The position numbers and the translations under genes are program-made. From positions 7,905-23,108 of the forward strand of contig MHHA01000079.1 in assembly GCA_001805845.1 (NCBI GenBank): a stretch of DNA of 15,204 bases, written 5' to 3'. Below the pieces are notes generated by a model. It did not search any database. It had not been told where the DNA came from and saw nothing but the letters and a program-made list of their open reading frames with translations. Position 1 is the first letter of the stretch. Every line of letters begins with the position of its first letter. Positions 1 to 5,914 of the stretch are shown here, in pieces. This stretch comes from Omnitrophica WOR_2 bacterium RIFCSPLOWO2_12_FULL_46_30 (GTDB lineage: Bacteria > Omnitrophota > Gorgyraeia > Gygaellales > UBA12090).

Positions 1-393
1 GATCTGGGTTGGTTTTGGCGTCTCAATCTTTATATCCGCCGGAATCGGGAAATTGACCGGGTGTGAAAAACCTAAAATAAGGCTCAAGGTATTCCCCGAA
101 ACAGAAGCGCGGAATCCCACCCCCTGAATCTCTAATTCCCTGGCATAACCTTCACTTACGCCCTTAATCATATTGGCAAGCAAACTGCGGGTTAAGCCAT
201 AGAGGGATTTATCTAACCGGCTCTGTAAGGGTGATTTCACAAAAACCTGAGCCTCCTTTACTTCGCAGGATATCCGGGCAGGTAAGCCAAAGGTAAGCCT
301 TCCCTTCTGTCCTTCAATAGAAACTTCGCCATTAGCGACATTAACCTTAATCCCTGAACTAATCGGAATGGGTTTTTTACCTATACGTGACAT
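1..393 (-). CDS. rplF: 50S ribosomal protein L6, 5' part (3' end beyond window)
   Basis: L6 binds 23S rRNA near the sarcin-ricin loop and helps form the factor-binding site of the large subunit. I translated the open frame from the ATG at 393: it begins MSRIGKKPIPISSGIKV and runs 131 codons to the window edge without a stop. The L6 opening, the segment SLLANMIKGVSEGYAREL and the stretch IQGVGFRASVSGNTLSLILG match the first L6 repeat and the start of the second. Full-length L6 is about 178-185 residues, so roughly 50 are missing. It follows rpsH by 86 nt, the usual spc order. No Shine-Dalgarno sequence is visible: the repeat array of the spacer runs to within 4-5 nt of the ATG. Confidence 0.97.
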   Translation of the reverse strand, partial: MSRIGKKPIPISSGIKVNVANGEVSIEGQKGRLTFGLPARISCEVKEAQVFVKSPLQSRLDKSLYGLTRSLLANMIKGVSEGYARELEIQGVGFRASVSGNTLSLILGFSHPVNFPIPADIKIETPKPTQI

Positions 394-479
394 AATTAGA
401 GTTCATAGAGTTCATAGAGTTCATAGAGTTCAAACTCAAGCAACTCAATGAACTCAAGTAACTCAAACAACGAATACGC
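394..479 (-). repeat. rpsH-rplF spacer: inverted array of 9-nt GAGTTCATA units
   Basis: On the plus strand the unit GAGTTCATA occurs as head-to-tail copies from 399 (399-407, 408-416, 417-425, then a partial copy). At the centre GAGTTCAAACTC (426-437) the orientation flips and diverged reverse-complement units (CAACTCAATGAACTCAAGTA-like) continue to about 467. The transcript could fold into a long imperfect hairpin that ends immediately before the rplF start codon. The rpsH-proximal flank (468-480) resembles the matching flank of the rplB-rpsS spacer. Related arrays lie in the rpsZ-rpsH and rplB-rpsS spacers. No T-run follows it, so it is not a classical terminator. Confidence 0.85.
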
Positions 480-884
480 TTACCAGACATAGCAAATGAT
501 CTCCCCGCCAAGCTTTTTTTCTCTTGCCTGCAGGTTAGTCATTAACCCCTGGGAGGTAGAAACTATTGCCCTGCCGTAGCCTCTTAAGACCGCGGGTATC
601 TTAGCGCTTTTAGAATAAATCCTTAAGCCCGAGCGGGAAACACGTCTTAAGCCTTTTATTGCCGGCTCTCCGGAATGAGGTTCATATTTTAGATACACCT
701 TGAGCATCTTCGCTGCGCCGGCCTGAACTTGTTCTTTGAAATTATCAATATAACCCTCGTCTTTTAGAATTACCAGGATTGCATTATTCATTTTAGAAGC
801 AGGAACAGCTGCCGCCTCTTTCCTTGCCATAATCGCATTACGAATCATGGTAAACATATCCGCTGTTAAATCTGTCCGTGCCAT
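480..884 (-). CDS. rpsH: 30S ribosomal protein S8
   Basis: S8 is a primary 16S rRNA binder needed for assembly of the central domain of the small subunit. The 134-residue product is close to the usual 130-132. It starts MARTDLTADMFTMIRNAI and ends with the family signature STSQGLMTNLQAREKKLGGE followed by IICYVW. The ATG at 884 is preceded by GAGGGTGAG, a plausible ribosome-binding site that lies inside the small CCC/GGG hairpin also found before rpsS. In E. coli S8 represses the spc operon by binding mRNA at the L24/L5 junction; here rplX and rplE overlap by 4 nt and I see no obvious equivalent site. Confidence 0.98.
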   Translation of the reverse strand: MARTDLTADMFTMIRNAIMARKEAAAVPASKMNNAILVILKDEGYIDNFKEQVQAGAAKMLKVYLKYEPHSGEPAIKGLRRVSRSGLRIYSKSAKIPAVLRGYGRAIVSTSQGLMTNLQAREKKLGGEIICYVW

Positions 885-982
885 CTCACCCTCGCTTCGC
901 TCGGGAGTTATTTGAACTCATTGAGTTACTCGAGTTCATAGAGTTTAAACTCTATGAACTCAATAAACTTACACACTTTTCT
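885..982 (-). repeat. rpsZ-rpsH spacer: 30-bp perfect palindrome of GAGTTCATA units plus small SD hairpin
   Basis: Positions 932-961 form a perfect palindrome with no loop: GAGTTCATAGAGTTT followed by its exact reverse complement. Weaker GAGTTA/GAACTC units flank it from about 905. Nearest the rpsH start, 889-915 is a 27-nt block (starting CCCTCGCTTCGCTCGGG) that is identical to 4956-4982 upstream of rpsS. In the transcript this block reads CCC, then GAGCGAAGCGA, then GGG, and holds the presumed Shine-Dalgarno tract in its right arm. Confidence 0.88.
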
Positions 983-1168
983 TTACCAACTCGCTTTTTT
1001 GACCCCCGGAATCAGGCCCTGCCAGGCTAATTCCCTGAAACAGATGCGGCAAAGCTTAAATCTTCTTAAGTAACCGCCTGAACGCCCGCAGATAGCGCAG
1101 CGATTATACCTGCGGGTAGAGAACTTCTGCGGCCTTTTCCAGCGCGCTATTTGTGATTCTTTAGCCAT
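983..1168 (-). CDS. rpsZ: 30S ribosomal protein S14, zinc-binding type Z
   Basis: S14 binds 16S rRNA in the head of the small subunit. At 61 residues this is the short, zinc-binding form rather than the ~100-residue zinc-free form. Two CxxC pairs are present (Cys24/Cys27 and Cys40/Cys43), and the C-terminus [10 protein letters not shown] is typical of the family. The ATG at 1168 is 2 nt after the rplE stop codon, and AGGTGG, 7 nt upstream inside the end of rplE, is a good ribosome-binding site. Zinc dependence of this and of L24 would tie ribosome composition to zinc supply; no zinc-free paralogue is in the window. The symbol rpsN is also used for this gene. Confidence 0.98.
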   Translation of the reverse strand: MAKESQIARWKRPQKFSTRRYNRCAICGRSGGYLRRFKLCRICFRELAWQGLIPGVKKASW

Positions 1169-1170
1169 TT

Positions 1171-1725
1171 TTATTCCACCTGTTTACTCTTAAAAGGCAT
1201 ACCGAATAATTTTAATAACTCAAACGCCTCCTGGTCGCTTGCGGCATTGGTAACTATCGTAATATCCATCCCCTGCACCCGCTGAATTTTATCTACATCG
1301 ATCTCCGGGAATGCGCTCTGCTCTTTCAAGCCAAGACTGTAATTCCCATGTCCGTCAAAGGAATTTGCCGGAACACCTCTAAAATCTCTGATCCTGGCTA
1401 AGGCCACGTTAATCAAGCGGTCTAAAAACTCATACATCATCTTGTTTCTCAAGCTCACTTTACAGCCGATGGGAAGGCCTTCTCTAGTCTTAAAATTTGA
1501 GATCGCCTGTTTGGCTCTACAGAGAGCAGGCCTCTGGCCAGTTATCAAGCCCAGCTCCTCTTGCGCCTTATCCAGCATCTTAATATCCGCAATCGCCTCA
1601 CCCACGCCCATATTGATTACTATTTTCCTGAGAGCCGGGACCTGCATCCGGCTTTTATAGCCTAATTTCTGCTGCAGGGCAGGGATAATCTCTTTGCGGT
1701 ATTTTTCTAATAGACGAGGAATCAT
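1171..1725 (-). CDS. rplE: 50S ribosomal protein L5
   Basis: L5 forms the central protuberance with 5S rRNA and contacts the P-site tRNA and the small subunit. Starting at the ATG at 1725 ([15 protein letters not shown]) gives 184 residues, near the usual 179-180. Hallmarks include [11 protein letters not shown] (about 34-44), a [19 protein letters not shown] block, and DFRGV followed by [19 protein letters not shown] at 1740 would add five residues, but the ATG overlaps the rplX stop as ATGA, the classic coupled junction, and gives the better N-terminus. No independent Shine-Dalgarno is seen at the junction, so initiation probably depends on ribosomes finishing rplX. Confidence 0.98.
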   Translation of the reverse strand: MIPRLLEKYRKEIIPALQQKLGYKSRMQVPALRKIVINMGVGEAIADIKMLDKAQEELGLITGQRPALCRAKQAISNFKTREGLPIGCKVSLRNKMMYEFLDRLINVALARIRDFRGVPANSFDGHGNYSLGLKEQSAFPEIDVDKIQRVQGMDITIVTNAASDQEAFELLKLFGMPFKSKQVE

Positions 1726-2033
1726 AACGGTTGTTTGCACTTCTTGCAGATGCGCAGTTTGGTTTTATCTTTAGATATACTAATACCCACCCGTACCGGA
1801 CGGTTACAATTCTTGCAAAAAGGCATAATATTTGAAAGCGAAACCGGCCTTTCTACCTGGACAACTCCACCCTGCTGATTTTCTTGCGTTTTGCGCATGT
1901 GCTTTTTGACCAGATTAATCCCGCTAACAGCGGCGCGCGTTAGATCTCGGGCAATAAATAAAACCTTTCCGGTCTTTCCTTTATCCTTTCCGGAAGTAAC
2001 CATAACTATGTCGTTCTTTTTAATTCGCAGCAT
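1722..2033 (-). CDS. rplX: 50S ribosomal protein L24 with zinc-ribbon tail
   Basis: L24 is an assembly-initiator protein of the large subunit. The 103-residue product has an N-terminal KOW motif ([11 protein letters not shown], residues 14-24) and a C-terminal zinc ribbon with Cys73/Cys76 and Cys96/Cys99, the cysteine-bearing version found in many bacterial L24 proteins. The ATG at 2033 is preceded by the motif GCTCATTAGG; the candidate Shine-Dalgarno GAGG lies 9 nt upstream, within a predicted stem of the spacer. The stop codon overlaps the rplE start (ATGA). Confidence 0.98.
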   Translation of the reverse strand: MLRIKKNDIVMVTSGKDKGKTGKVLFIARDLTRAAVSGINLVKKHMRKTQENQQGGVVQVERPVSLSNIMPFCKNCNRPVRVGISISKDKTKLRICKKCKQPL

Positions 2034-2148
2034 CCTAATGAGCCTCTGCTGTTTCGATTTGTTGAGTGAAGCGAAACAAATCGGCAGGGGCGAATTCCCC
2101 CCCTTCTTGCATTCTGCAAGAATGCAGGGGGGTAAGTTGTGGCCTCAC
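2034..2148 (-). repeat. rplN-rplX spacer: two modular hairpins, AATGAGC/GCGAATT element plus C-tract hairpin
   Basis: The first element (2037-2096, plus strand) runs from AATGAGC to GCGAATT. Its inner stem pairs CGATTTGTT (2055-2063) with AACAAATCG (2075-2083), nested in an outer 7-of-8 pairing of CCTCTGC-like and GCAGGGG-like arms that includes the rplX Shine-Dalgarno-like tract. The second hairpin (2097-2132) has a seven-C and a six-G arm around TGCATTCT (2108-2115) and AGAATGCA (2119-2126). An alternative stem, TTCTTGC with GCAAGAA, uses overlapping bases. CTCACTTA at 2144-2151, which includes the rplN stop codon, can pair over about 6 bp with AATGAG at 2037-2042. Confidence 0.85.
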
Positions 2149-2517
2149 TTATATGACTTCTGGCGCCAGGGAGACAATCTTCATAAAATTTCTATCCCGC
2201 AGTTCCCTGGCCACAGGCCCAAAGACGCGCGTTCCTCTAGGGTTGCCCTGAGTATCAATAATTACCGCGGCATTACGGTCAAAGCGCAGGTATGAACCAT
2301 CGCTGCGCCTGATTGCCTTTTTCATCCGCACAATTACTGCCTTGGCTTTTTCGCCTTTCTTAACTACGGCCCCGGGCACAGACTCCTTGATATTCACTGT
2401 AACAATATCCGCGATATCAGCAAAACGGCAATTCTTCTTACCTATGACGCCTATGAATGATGCCTTTTTTGCGCCGGTATTATCGGCAATATCTAAAATT
2501 GTCTTAAGAAAAATCAT
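2149..2517 (-). CDS. rplN: 50S ribosomal protein L14
   Basis: L14 lies at the subunit interface, where it binds 23S rRNA and forms bridges to 16S rRNA. From the ATG at 2517 the protein is 122 residues, exactly the common length, beginning [20 protein letters not shown] longer open frame extends 26 codons upstream to 2595, but that extension translates the intergenic hairpins and is not homologous to L14, so I reject it. Signatures include [18 protein letters not shown], a [17 protein letters not shown] block and [15 protein letters not shown]. The usual cysteine after GAKK is replaced by serine ([10 protein letters not shown]). The candidate Shine-Dalgarno GGGA, 10 nt upstream, is part of the spacer hairpin. 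Confidence 0.98.
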   Translation of the reverse strand: MIFLKTILDIADNTGAKKASFIGVIGKKNCRFADIADIVTVNIKESVPGAVVKKGEKAKAVIVRMKKAIRRSDGSYLRFDRNAAVIIDTQGNPRGTRVFGPVARELRDRNFMKIVSLAPEVI

Positions 2518-2651
2518 TTTCAATGAGTCCCGCCAACGGCGGGGCGAATTGAACCCCCCCTGTTTTGATTTTGTGCGTTTTTTGCACAAAATCAAGGGGG
2601 GATAAGTTCAGCCAACAACTTAGCTTCACTATCGTTCGCTAAGTTGTGGCT
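2518..2651 (-). repeat. rpsQ-rplN spacer: three consecutive hairpins
   Basis: Nearest rplN is an AATGAGT-GCGAATT element (2522-2550) with core CCCGCC-AAC-GGCGGG; its flanks TTCAAT and ATTGAA can extend the stem in the transcript. Next is a C7/G6-bounded hairpin (2554-2601) with a 12-bp inner stem TTGATTTTGTGC/GCACAAAATCAA and a T-rich loop; a near-identical copy lies at 5952-5999. Closest to rpsQ, GCCAACAACTTAGC (2611-2624) pairs with GCTAAGTTGTGGC (2638-2650) with one bulged base. None is followed by a U-run in the transcript, so terminator function is unlikely. Confidence 0.88.
2553..2609. repeat. 57-bp repeat copy 1 (other copy 5951-6007)
   Basis: This block runs from ACCCCCCCTG to ATAAGTTC and matches 5951-6007 at 56 of 57 positions; the single difference is C in this copy against A at the inner end of the left arm. 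This copy has the perfect 12-bp stem; the other has lost its innermost pair. The shared sequence stops sharply at 2610/6008. Both copies have the same orientation and both sit between a 3'-flanking hairpin and an AATGAGC-type element. Confidence 0.93.
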
Positions 2652-2897
2652 TCATTTGACTATTTCCAGCAGCCGCCAGCGCTTCTCTTTAGAGAGAGGC
2701 CGGGTTTCAATAATTCTGACGGTGTTACCCGCCTTGGCGCTATTTTTCTCATCATGGACCTTAAACTTCTTGTGTTTACGAATAGTCTTTTTGTATAGGG
2801 GATGGCGGGTTATCCTTTCTACCCTGACCACAATGGTCTTATCCATCTTATCGCTGAGGACAATCCCGGTCCTTATTTTTCTTCTTAGTTGCGGCAT
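2652..2897 (-). CDS. rpsQ: 30S ribosomal protein S17
   Basis: S17 is a primary binder of the 5' domain of 16S rRNA. The 81-residue product has the OB-fold signature [19 protein letters not shown] near the N-terminus, then a HPLYKK segment, KFKVHDEKN, and the conserved C-terminal [15 protein letters not shown]. Length is normal (80-90). It starts 1 nt after the rpmC stop codon (TAA-A-ATG), so initiation is probably coupled to rpmC translation. Confidence 0.98.
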   Translation of the reverse strand: MPQLRRKIRTGIVLSDKMDKTIVVRVERITRHPLYKKTIRKHKKFKVHDEKNSAKAGNTVRIIETRPLSKEKRWRLLEIVK

Positions 2898-2898
2898 T

Positions 2899-3096
2899 TT
2901 AACCCTTTTTAGATCCCGATTGTTTTATTGCGGTTTTGATCCTGGCAATATCTTTCCTTAACATCGTAAAGCTATGAGGCTTTTCTACCCTGCCGCTATA
3001 GCGCTGGTAATTGAGTTTATGCAGCTGTTCTTTAAGATTCTTCTCTTTCTCTATCAATTCTTGCCCGCTCAAATTAGTTAATTCCTTAAATTTCAT
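2899..3096 (-). CDS. rpmC: 50S ribosomal protein L29
   Basis: L29 sits by the polypeptide exit tunnel beside L23. The ATG at 3096 gives 65 residues ([20 protein letters not shown]...), the usual length. A start at 3111 would add MCSLK, but those codons lie within the intergenic element, whose motif GCTCATTAAAAATG occurs at the same distance from the starts of rplC, rplB and rplV, so 3096 is preferred. The helical [20 protein letters not shown] segment and [11 protein letters not shown] are characteristic of the family. No Shine-Dalgarno is obvious before 3096. Confidence 0.95.
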   Translation of the reverse strand: MKFKELTNLSGQELIEKEKNLKEQLHKLNYQRYSGRVEKPHSFTMLRKDIARIKTAIKQSGSKKG

Positions 3097-3153
3097 TTTT
3101 AATGAGCACATAACTTATGGAGTGCGAAACACGACATAAGTTATAAGTGCGAA
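3097..3153 (-). repeat. rplP-rpmC spacer: AATGAGC/GCGAATT element with unrelated hairpin core
   Basis: The element spans 3101-3155, overlapping the rplP stop codon by 2 bases. Termini AATGAGC (3101-3107) and GCGAATT (3149-3155) match the elements before rplV and rplB, but the core is different. GCAC (3106-3109) plus ATAACTTATG (3110-3119) pair with CATAAGTTAT (3135-3144) plus GTGC (3147-3150), with a two-base bulge. In the transcript the rplP stop region UAAU can pair with AUUA just before the rpmC start. Confidence 0.85.
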
Positions 3154-3567
3154 TTAATGCTGCCTTTTAACAAACTTGACCGGAAACGGCAGCTTATAGG
3201 CACACATACGAAATGCTTCATGCGCCAGGCCTTCGGGTACGCCTCCTAATTCAACAAGGATTTTGCCTTTCTTAACCACAGCCACCCAGTGGTCAAGCTC
3301 TCCCTTTCCTTTTCCCTGCCTGGTTTCCGCGGGTTTCTTAGTAACCGATTTATCCGGGAAAACCCGCAGCCACATTTTACCGCCGCCATGAAGGCGCCGG
3401 GCCAAAACTACGCGCACTGCCTCTATTTGAGTATTCTTGAGCCATCCGTTTGCCAGCGCCTTTAATCCGAACTCGCCAAAATTGATATCACAGCCGCGGA
3501 CAGCTACACCTGCGCGGCTTCCTCTCTGCGACTTACGGTATTTTACTCTCTTAGGCATTAAAGCCAT
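3154..3567 (-). CDS. rplP: 50S ribosomal protein L16
   Basis: L16 helps organise the A-site region and peptidyl-transferase surroundings of the large subunit. The 137-residue product begins MALMPKRVKYRKSQRGSRAG, like the family opening, and contains FGEFGLKALANGWLKNTQIE, a GKMWLRVFPDKSVTKKPAETR stretch and GKGKGELDHWVAVVKKGKILV. The start at 3567 is supported by GAGGT 8 nt upstream, within the end of rpsC; the internal ATG at 3558 is poorly spaced. rpsC and rplP are separated by 1 nt. The arginine (RVFP context) that E. coli hydroxylates is not assessed here. Confidence 0.98.
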   Translation of the reverse strand: MALMPKRVKYRKSQRGSRAGVAVRGCDINFGEFGLKALANGWLKNTQIEAVRVVLARRLHGGGKMWLRVFPDKSVTKKPAETRQGKGKGELDHWVAVVKKGKILVELGGVPEGLAHEAFRMCAYKLPFPVKFVKRQH

Positions 3568-3568
3568 A

Positions 3569-4273
3569 CTATGCTACCTCACCTTGCTGCGTTTGCTCTG
3601 AAAGAACGCGGGCTGCCTGCCTGTCCCCCGAGGGGGACTTAACGGGAAATAACACATCCCCTTTATAAATCCAAACCTTTACCCCGATAAGGCCGAAGGT
3701 GGTAAGCGCTTCTCTAAATCCATAGTCAATGTCAGCCCGCAAGGTAGATAAGGGAAGCTTTCCCTGCTTATAGCTTTCCCTGCGGGACATCTCAGCGCCC
3801 CCCAGCCTTCCCGCGGCTGAAATCTTAATTCCTTTTACCCCCTGAGCCATTGCCTGTTCGATGGCGCGCTTGATCGCTCTGCGAAAGGCAATGCGCTTCT
3901 CAAGCTGTAGAGCCACATTCTCAGCTACCAATTGGGCGTTTCCCGCGGGTAGTTTTACCTCAATAACATCAATGGCAAGCTCCTGCTTTAGCATCCCGGT
4001 TAAATCCTCGCGCAGCCTTTCAATGTCCTGGCCGTGGCGGCCAATGATAATGCCTGGTTTTGCGGTATGAATCTTTATCTTAACCTTATCCGCCAGCCGC
4101 TCAATTACTATCTTAGCAATACCCGCCTGTTTGAAATTTTCTTTAATGTATTTGCGGATCTGAAAATCCTGATAGAGAGCTTTTGCATAGTCCTGTTTTT
4201 TGGCAAACCAATTGCTGCGCCAATCCTGGATATAACCTATTCTCAGTAAAAGCGGACTTACCTTATGTCCCAT
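3569..4273 (-). CDS. rpsC: 30S ribosomal protein S3
   Basis: S3 is in the head of the small subunit, lines the mRNA entry site and contributes to mRNA unwinding. The 234-residue product is of normal length. It starts MGHKVSPLLLRIGYIQDWRS. The KH domain carries its GxxG loop as GRHG (residues 78-81, in PGIIIGRHGQDIERL), and the C-terminal domain carries AQGVKGIKISAAGRLGGAEM with RRESYKQGKLPLSTLRADID. The start at 4273 has GAGGT 7 nt upstream. The gene follows rplV by 23 nt. Confidence 0.98.
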   Translation of the reverse strand: MGHKVSPLLLRIGYIQDWRSNWFAKKQDYAKALYQDFQIRKYIKENFKQAGIAKIVIERLADKVKIKIHTAKPGIIIGRHGQDIERLREDLTGMLKQELAIDVIEVKLPAGNAQLVAENVALQLEKRIAFRRAIKRAIEQAMAQGVKGIKISAAGRLGGAEMSRRESYKQGKLPLSTLRADIDYGFREALTTFGLIGVKVWIYKGDVLFPVKSPSGDRQAARVLSEQTQQGEVA

Positions 4274-4296
4274 TCGTGTTACCTCTTATTCCTCGC

Positions 4297-4632
4297 CTAT
4301 TTATTTTTAAGATCTAACTCTATAGTAATGTGGCTTGTTCTCTTTCGTATCTTTGCTGCCCTTCCAAAGGCTGCGGCTTTAAACCGCTTCCAGATCGGGC
4401 CGTTATCTGCGGTTACCTTAGAAACATAAAGCTGACCCGGGTTAAATCCCTTAACCTTGGCATTGGCAATAGCTGACTTGAGAACCTTTTGAATATAGCC
4501 CTTTGCCCGCTTACTAATGTTAAGCAAGAGCCCTTCAGCTTCGCTAACGCTCTTACCTCTGATATAATTCATTACTTCCCTCAATCTTGAGGGAGAGATC
4601 CTGATAAATTTTGCGCTGGCTTTAACTAACAT
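4297..4632 (-). CDS. rplV: 50S ribosomal protein L22
   Basis: L22 extends a beta-hairpin into the exit tunnel and is a known site of macrolide-resistance changes. At 111 residues it has normal length. Recognisable parts are the N-terminal KFIRISPSRLREVMNYIRGK, the AIANAKVKGFNPGQLYVSKV segment, and the tunnel hairpin and C-terminal strand GRAAKIRKRTSHITIEL. The ATG at 4632 follows the element motif AGGGGCTCATTAAA; AGGGG is the candidate Shine-Dalgarno but lies in the right arm of a hairpin. Confidence 0.98.
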   Translation of the reverse strand: MLVKASAKFIRISPSRLREVMNYIRGKSVSEAEGLLLNISKRAKGYIQKVLKSAIANAKVKGFNPGQLYVSKVTADNGPIWKRFKAAAFGRAAKIRKRTSHITIELDLKNK

Positions 4633-4664
4633 TTTAATGAGCCCCTGCCGTTGGCGGGGCGAAT
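4633..4664 (-). repeat. rpsS-rplV spacer: minimal AATGAGC/GCGAATT SD hairpin
   Basis: This is the shortest copy of the element (4636-4665, last base shared with the rpsS stop codon): AATGAGC, then CCCTGCC-GTT-GGCGGG, then GCGAATT. In the transcript the stem pairs GCCCCGCC with GGCAGGGGC (one bulged A), so the AGGGG tract upstream of rplV is base-paired. The same 30-nt sequence, read from AATGAGC to GCGAATT, recurs exactly at 5919-5948 before rplB. Confidence 0.9.
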
Positions 4665-4952
4665 TTACGTCTTCTCAGCGGCCTTCTTGGCTTTTACGCC
4701 TCCGTGTTTCCTGAATATCCGGCTCGGCGCGAATTCTCCAAGCTTATGGCCAACCATATTCTCAACAATAAATACCGGCACATGTCTTCTGCCGTCATGC
4801 ACCGCTATAGTGAAGCCGACAAAATCCGGGCTGATGGTTGAGCGCCGGGACCAGGTCTTTATCGGCTGGCGGCTGCCTGATGCCCTTGCCTGGGTGAGCT
4901 TTTTGAGCAGCTTCTCGTCAATAAAAGGTCCTTTTTTTAGTGAACGCGGCAT
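4665..4952 (-). CDS. rpsS: 30S ribosomal protein S19
   Basis: S19 is in the head of the small subunit, with S13, near the A site and bridge to the large subunit. The 95-residue product starts [19 protein letters not shown] and has [20 protein letters not shown], then [20 protein letters not shown] and [14 protein letters not shown], a full set of family motifs. The ATG at 4952 is 2 nt after GAGGGG, so the usable Shine-Dalgarno bases are the upstream AGCGAG part; the tract lies in the small hairpin shared with rpsH. Confidence 0.98.
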   Translation of the reverse strand: MPRSLKKGPFIDEKLLKKLTQARASGSRQPIKTWSRRSTISPDFVGFTIAVHDGRRHVPVFIVENMVGHKLGEFAPSRIFRKHGGVKAKKAAEKT

Positions 4953-5080
4953 ATCCCCTCGCTTCGCTCGGGAGTTATTTGAGCTTATTGAGTTACTTGA
5001 GTTTGAACTCTAAAACTCTATGAACTCAATGAACTCTATGAACTCTATGAACTCAAGATAACGAACACGCTTACAAAAAG
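4953..5080 (-). repeat. rplB-rpsS spacer: inverted GAGTTCATA array plus SD hairpin
   Basis: From the rpsS side: the block 4956-4982, identical over 27 nt to 889-915; then GAGTTACTT-type units; a centre GAGTTTGAACTC (4999-5010); then reverse-orientation units (several copies of CTATGAACT-like and CAATGAACT-like 9-mers) to about 5056. The rplB-proximal flank reads GATAACGAACACGCTTAC (5057-5074), resembling the flank of the rpsH-rplF spacer (ACAACGAATACGCTTA). The arms could form an imperfect long hairpin in the transcript. No coding or terminator signal is seen. Confidence 0.85.
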
Positions 5081-5914
5081 CTATCTGCGCCTCTTAACTA
5101 TAAACTTATCCGAATATTTATGCTTTTTGCGCGTCTTAAAGCCTTTGGTCGGTTTCCCCCAGGGGGTAACCGGATGAGGATTTCCTTGTCCGGATTTTCC
5201 CTCACCCCCACCATGAGGATGGTCAACAGGATTCATTGCCAGGCCCCTGACCGTAGGCCTGATACCCAGCCAGCGCTTCCTTCCTGCCTTACCTATAGTT
5301 ACTGTTTCATGCTCAATATGGGAAACCTGTCCAATGGTTGCGCGGCAGTCTAAATGCACCAATCTTACTTCACCTGAAGGCAGCCTGATATGCGCCGTAT
5401 CATTTTCTTTTGCCGTAATGCTGGCTTGAGTCCCTGCGCTGCGAATAATCTGCCCGCCCTTACCTTTAACTAATTCTAGATTATGGATAGATACGCCTAG
5501 GGGGATATATCGTAACGGCAGGCAATTGCCCGGCTTAATCTCTATTTCCGGTTTATAAGAGCTGATTATCGTATCCCCGGGCTTTAGGTCCAGGGGCGCA
5601 ATACAATAGCGTTTTTGGCCGTCAGGATATTCTACTAAAACAATCCTGCTTGAACGATTAGGGTCATATTCAATAGTCAGCACCTTAGCTAGCTCATCAA
5701 TCCGGTCCCGTTTAAAGTCAATCAAGCGATACATCTGCTTATGGCCGCCGCCCTGGTGTCTTACCGTAATCCGGCCATAAACATTTCTACCGCCGGTTTT
5801 CTTCTGCGGCCTTAACAGCGGCTTATACGGTTTGCCAGCGGTAAGCTCTTTAAAATCTGAGGACTGTGTCCATCGCGAAGATGGAGTCGTAGGTTTATAT
5901 TTTCTAATACCCAT
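5081..5914 (-). CDS. rplB: 50S ribosomal protein L2
   Basis: L2 is a universally conserved protein needed for subunit association and for peptidyl-transferase function. The 277-residue product matches the usual 273-278. Landmarks: N-terminal [15 protein letters not shown], a [20 protein letters not shown] block at 41-60, [10 protein letters not shown] at 161-170, and [18 protein letters not shown] at 227-244, which carries the conserved histidine (E. coli His229). The basic C-terminus [18 protein letters not shown] is typical. The start at 5914 follows AGGGGCTCATTTAAA; the AGGGG tract is paired in the spacer hairpin. Confidence 0.98.
   Translation of the reverse strand: MGIRKYKPTTPSSRWTQSSDFKELTAGKPYKPLLRPQKKTGGRNVYGRITVRHQGGGHKQMYRLIDFKRDRIDELAKVLTIEYDPNRSSRIVLVEYPDGQKRYCIAPLDLKPGDTIISSYKPEIEIKPGNCLPLRYIPLGVSIHNLELVKGKGGQIIRSAGTQASITAKENDTAHIRLPSGEVRLVHLDCRATIGQVSHIEHETVTIGKAGRKRWLGIRPTVRGLAMNPVDHPHGGGEGKSGQGNPHPVTPWGKPTKGFKTRKKHKYSDKFIVKRRR

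Noticed and set aside
399..467. CRISPR-like array
   Set aside because: The unit is 9 nt, has no spacers of constant length and flips orientation at a palindrome; no cas genes nearby.
1442..1660. Plus-strand open frames opposite ribosomal genes throughout (for example here, and 8519-9193 opposite tuf)
   Set aside because: They lie fully antisense to well-identified genes, have no family resemblance or ribosome-binding sites, and are expected shadows of the codon usage.
1722..1740. rplE start at the GTG at 1740
   Set aside because: It would overlap rplX by 19 nt with no ribosome-binding site; the ATG at 1725 forms the usual ATGA junction and gives a normal L5 N-terminus.
2149..2595. Longer rplN frame starting at 2595 (148 codons)
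   Set aside because: The extra 26 codons translate the intergenic hairpins; the ATG at 2517 gives the standard 122-residue L14 with the right N-terminus.
2554..2601. C7/G6 hairpin (and its copy at 5952-5999) as Rho-independent terminator
   Set aside because: Neither strand has a T-run directly after the stem; the T-tract is in the loop, and essential downstream genes would be cut off from the operon.
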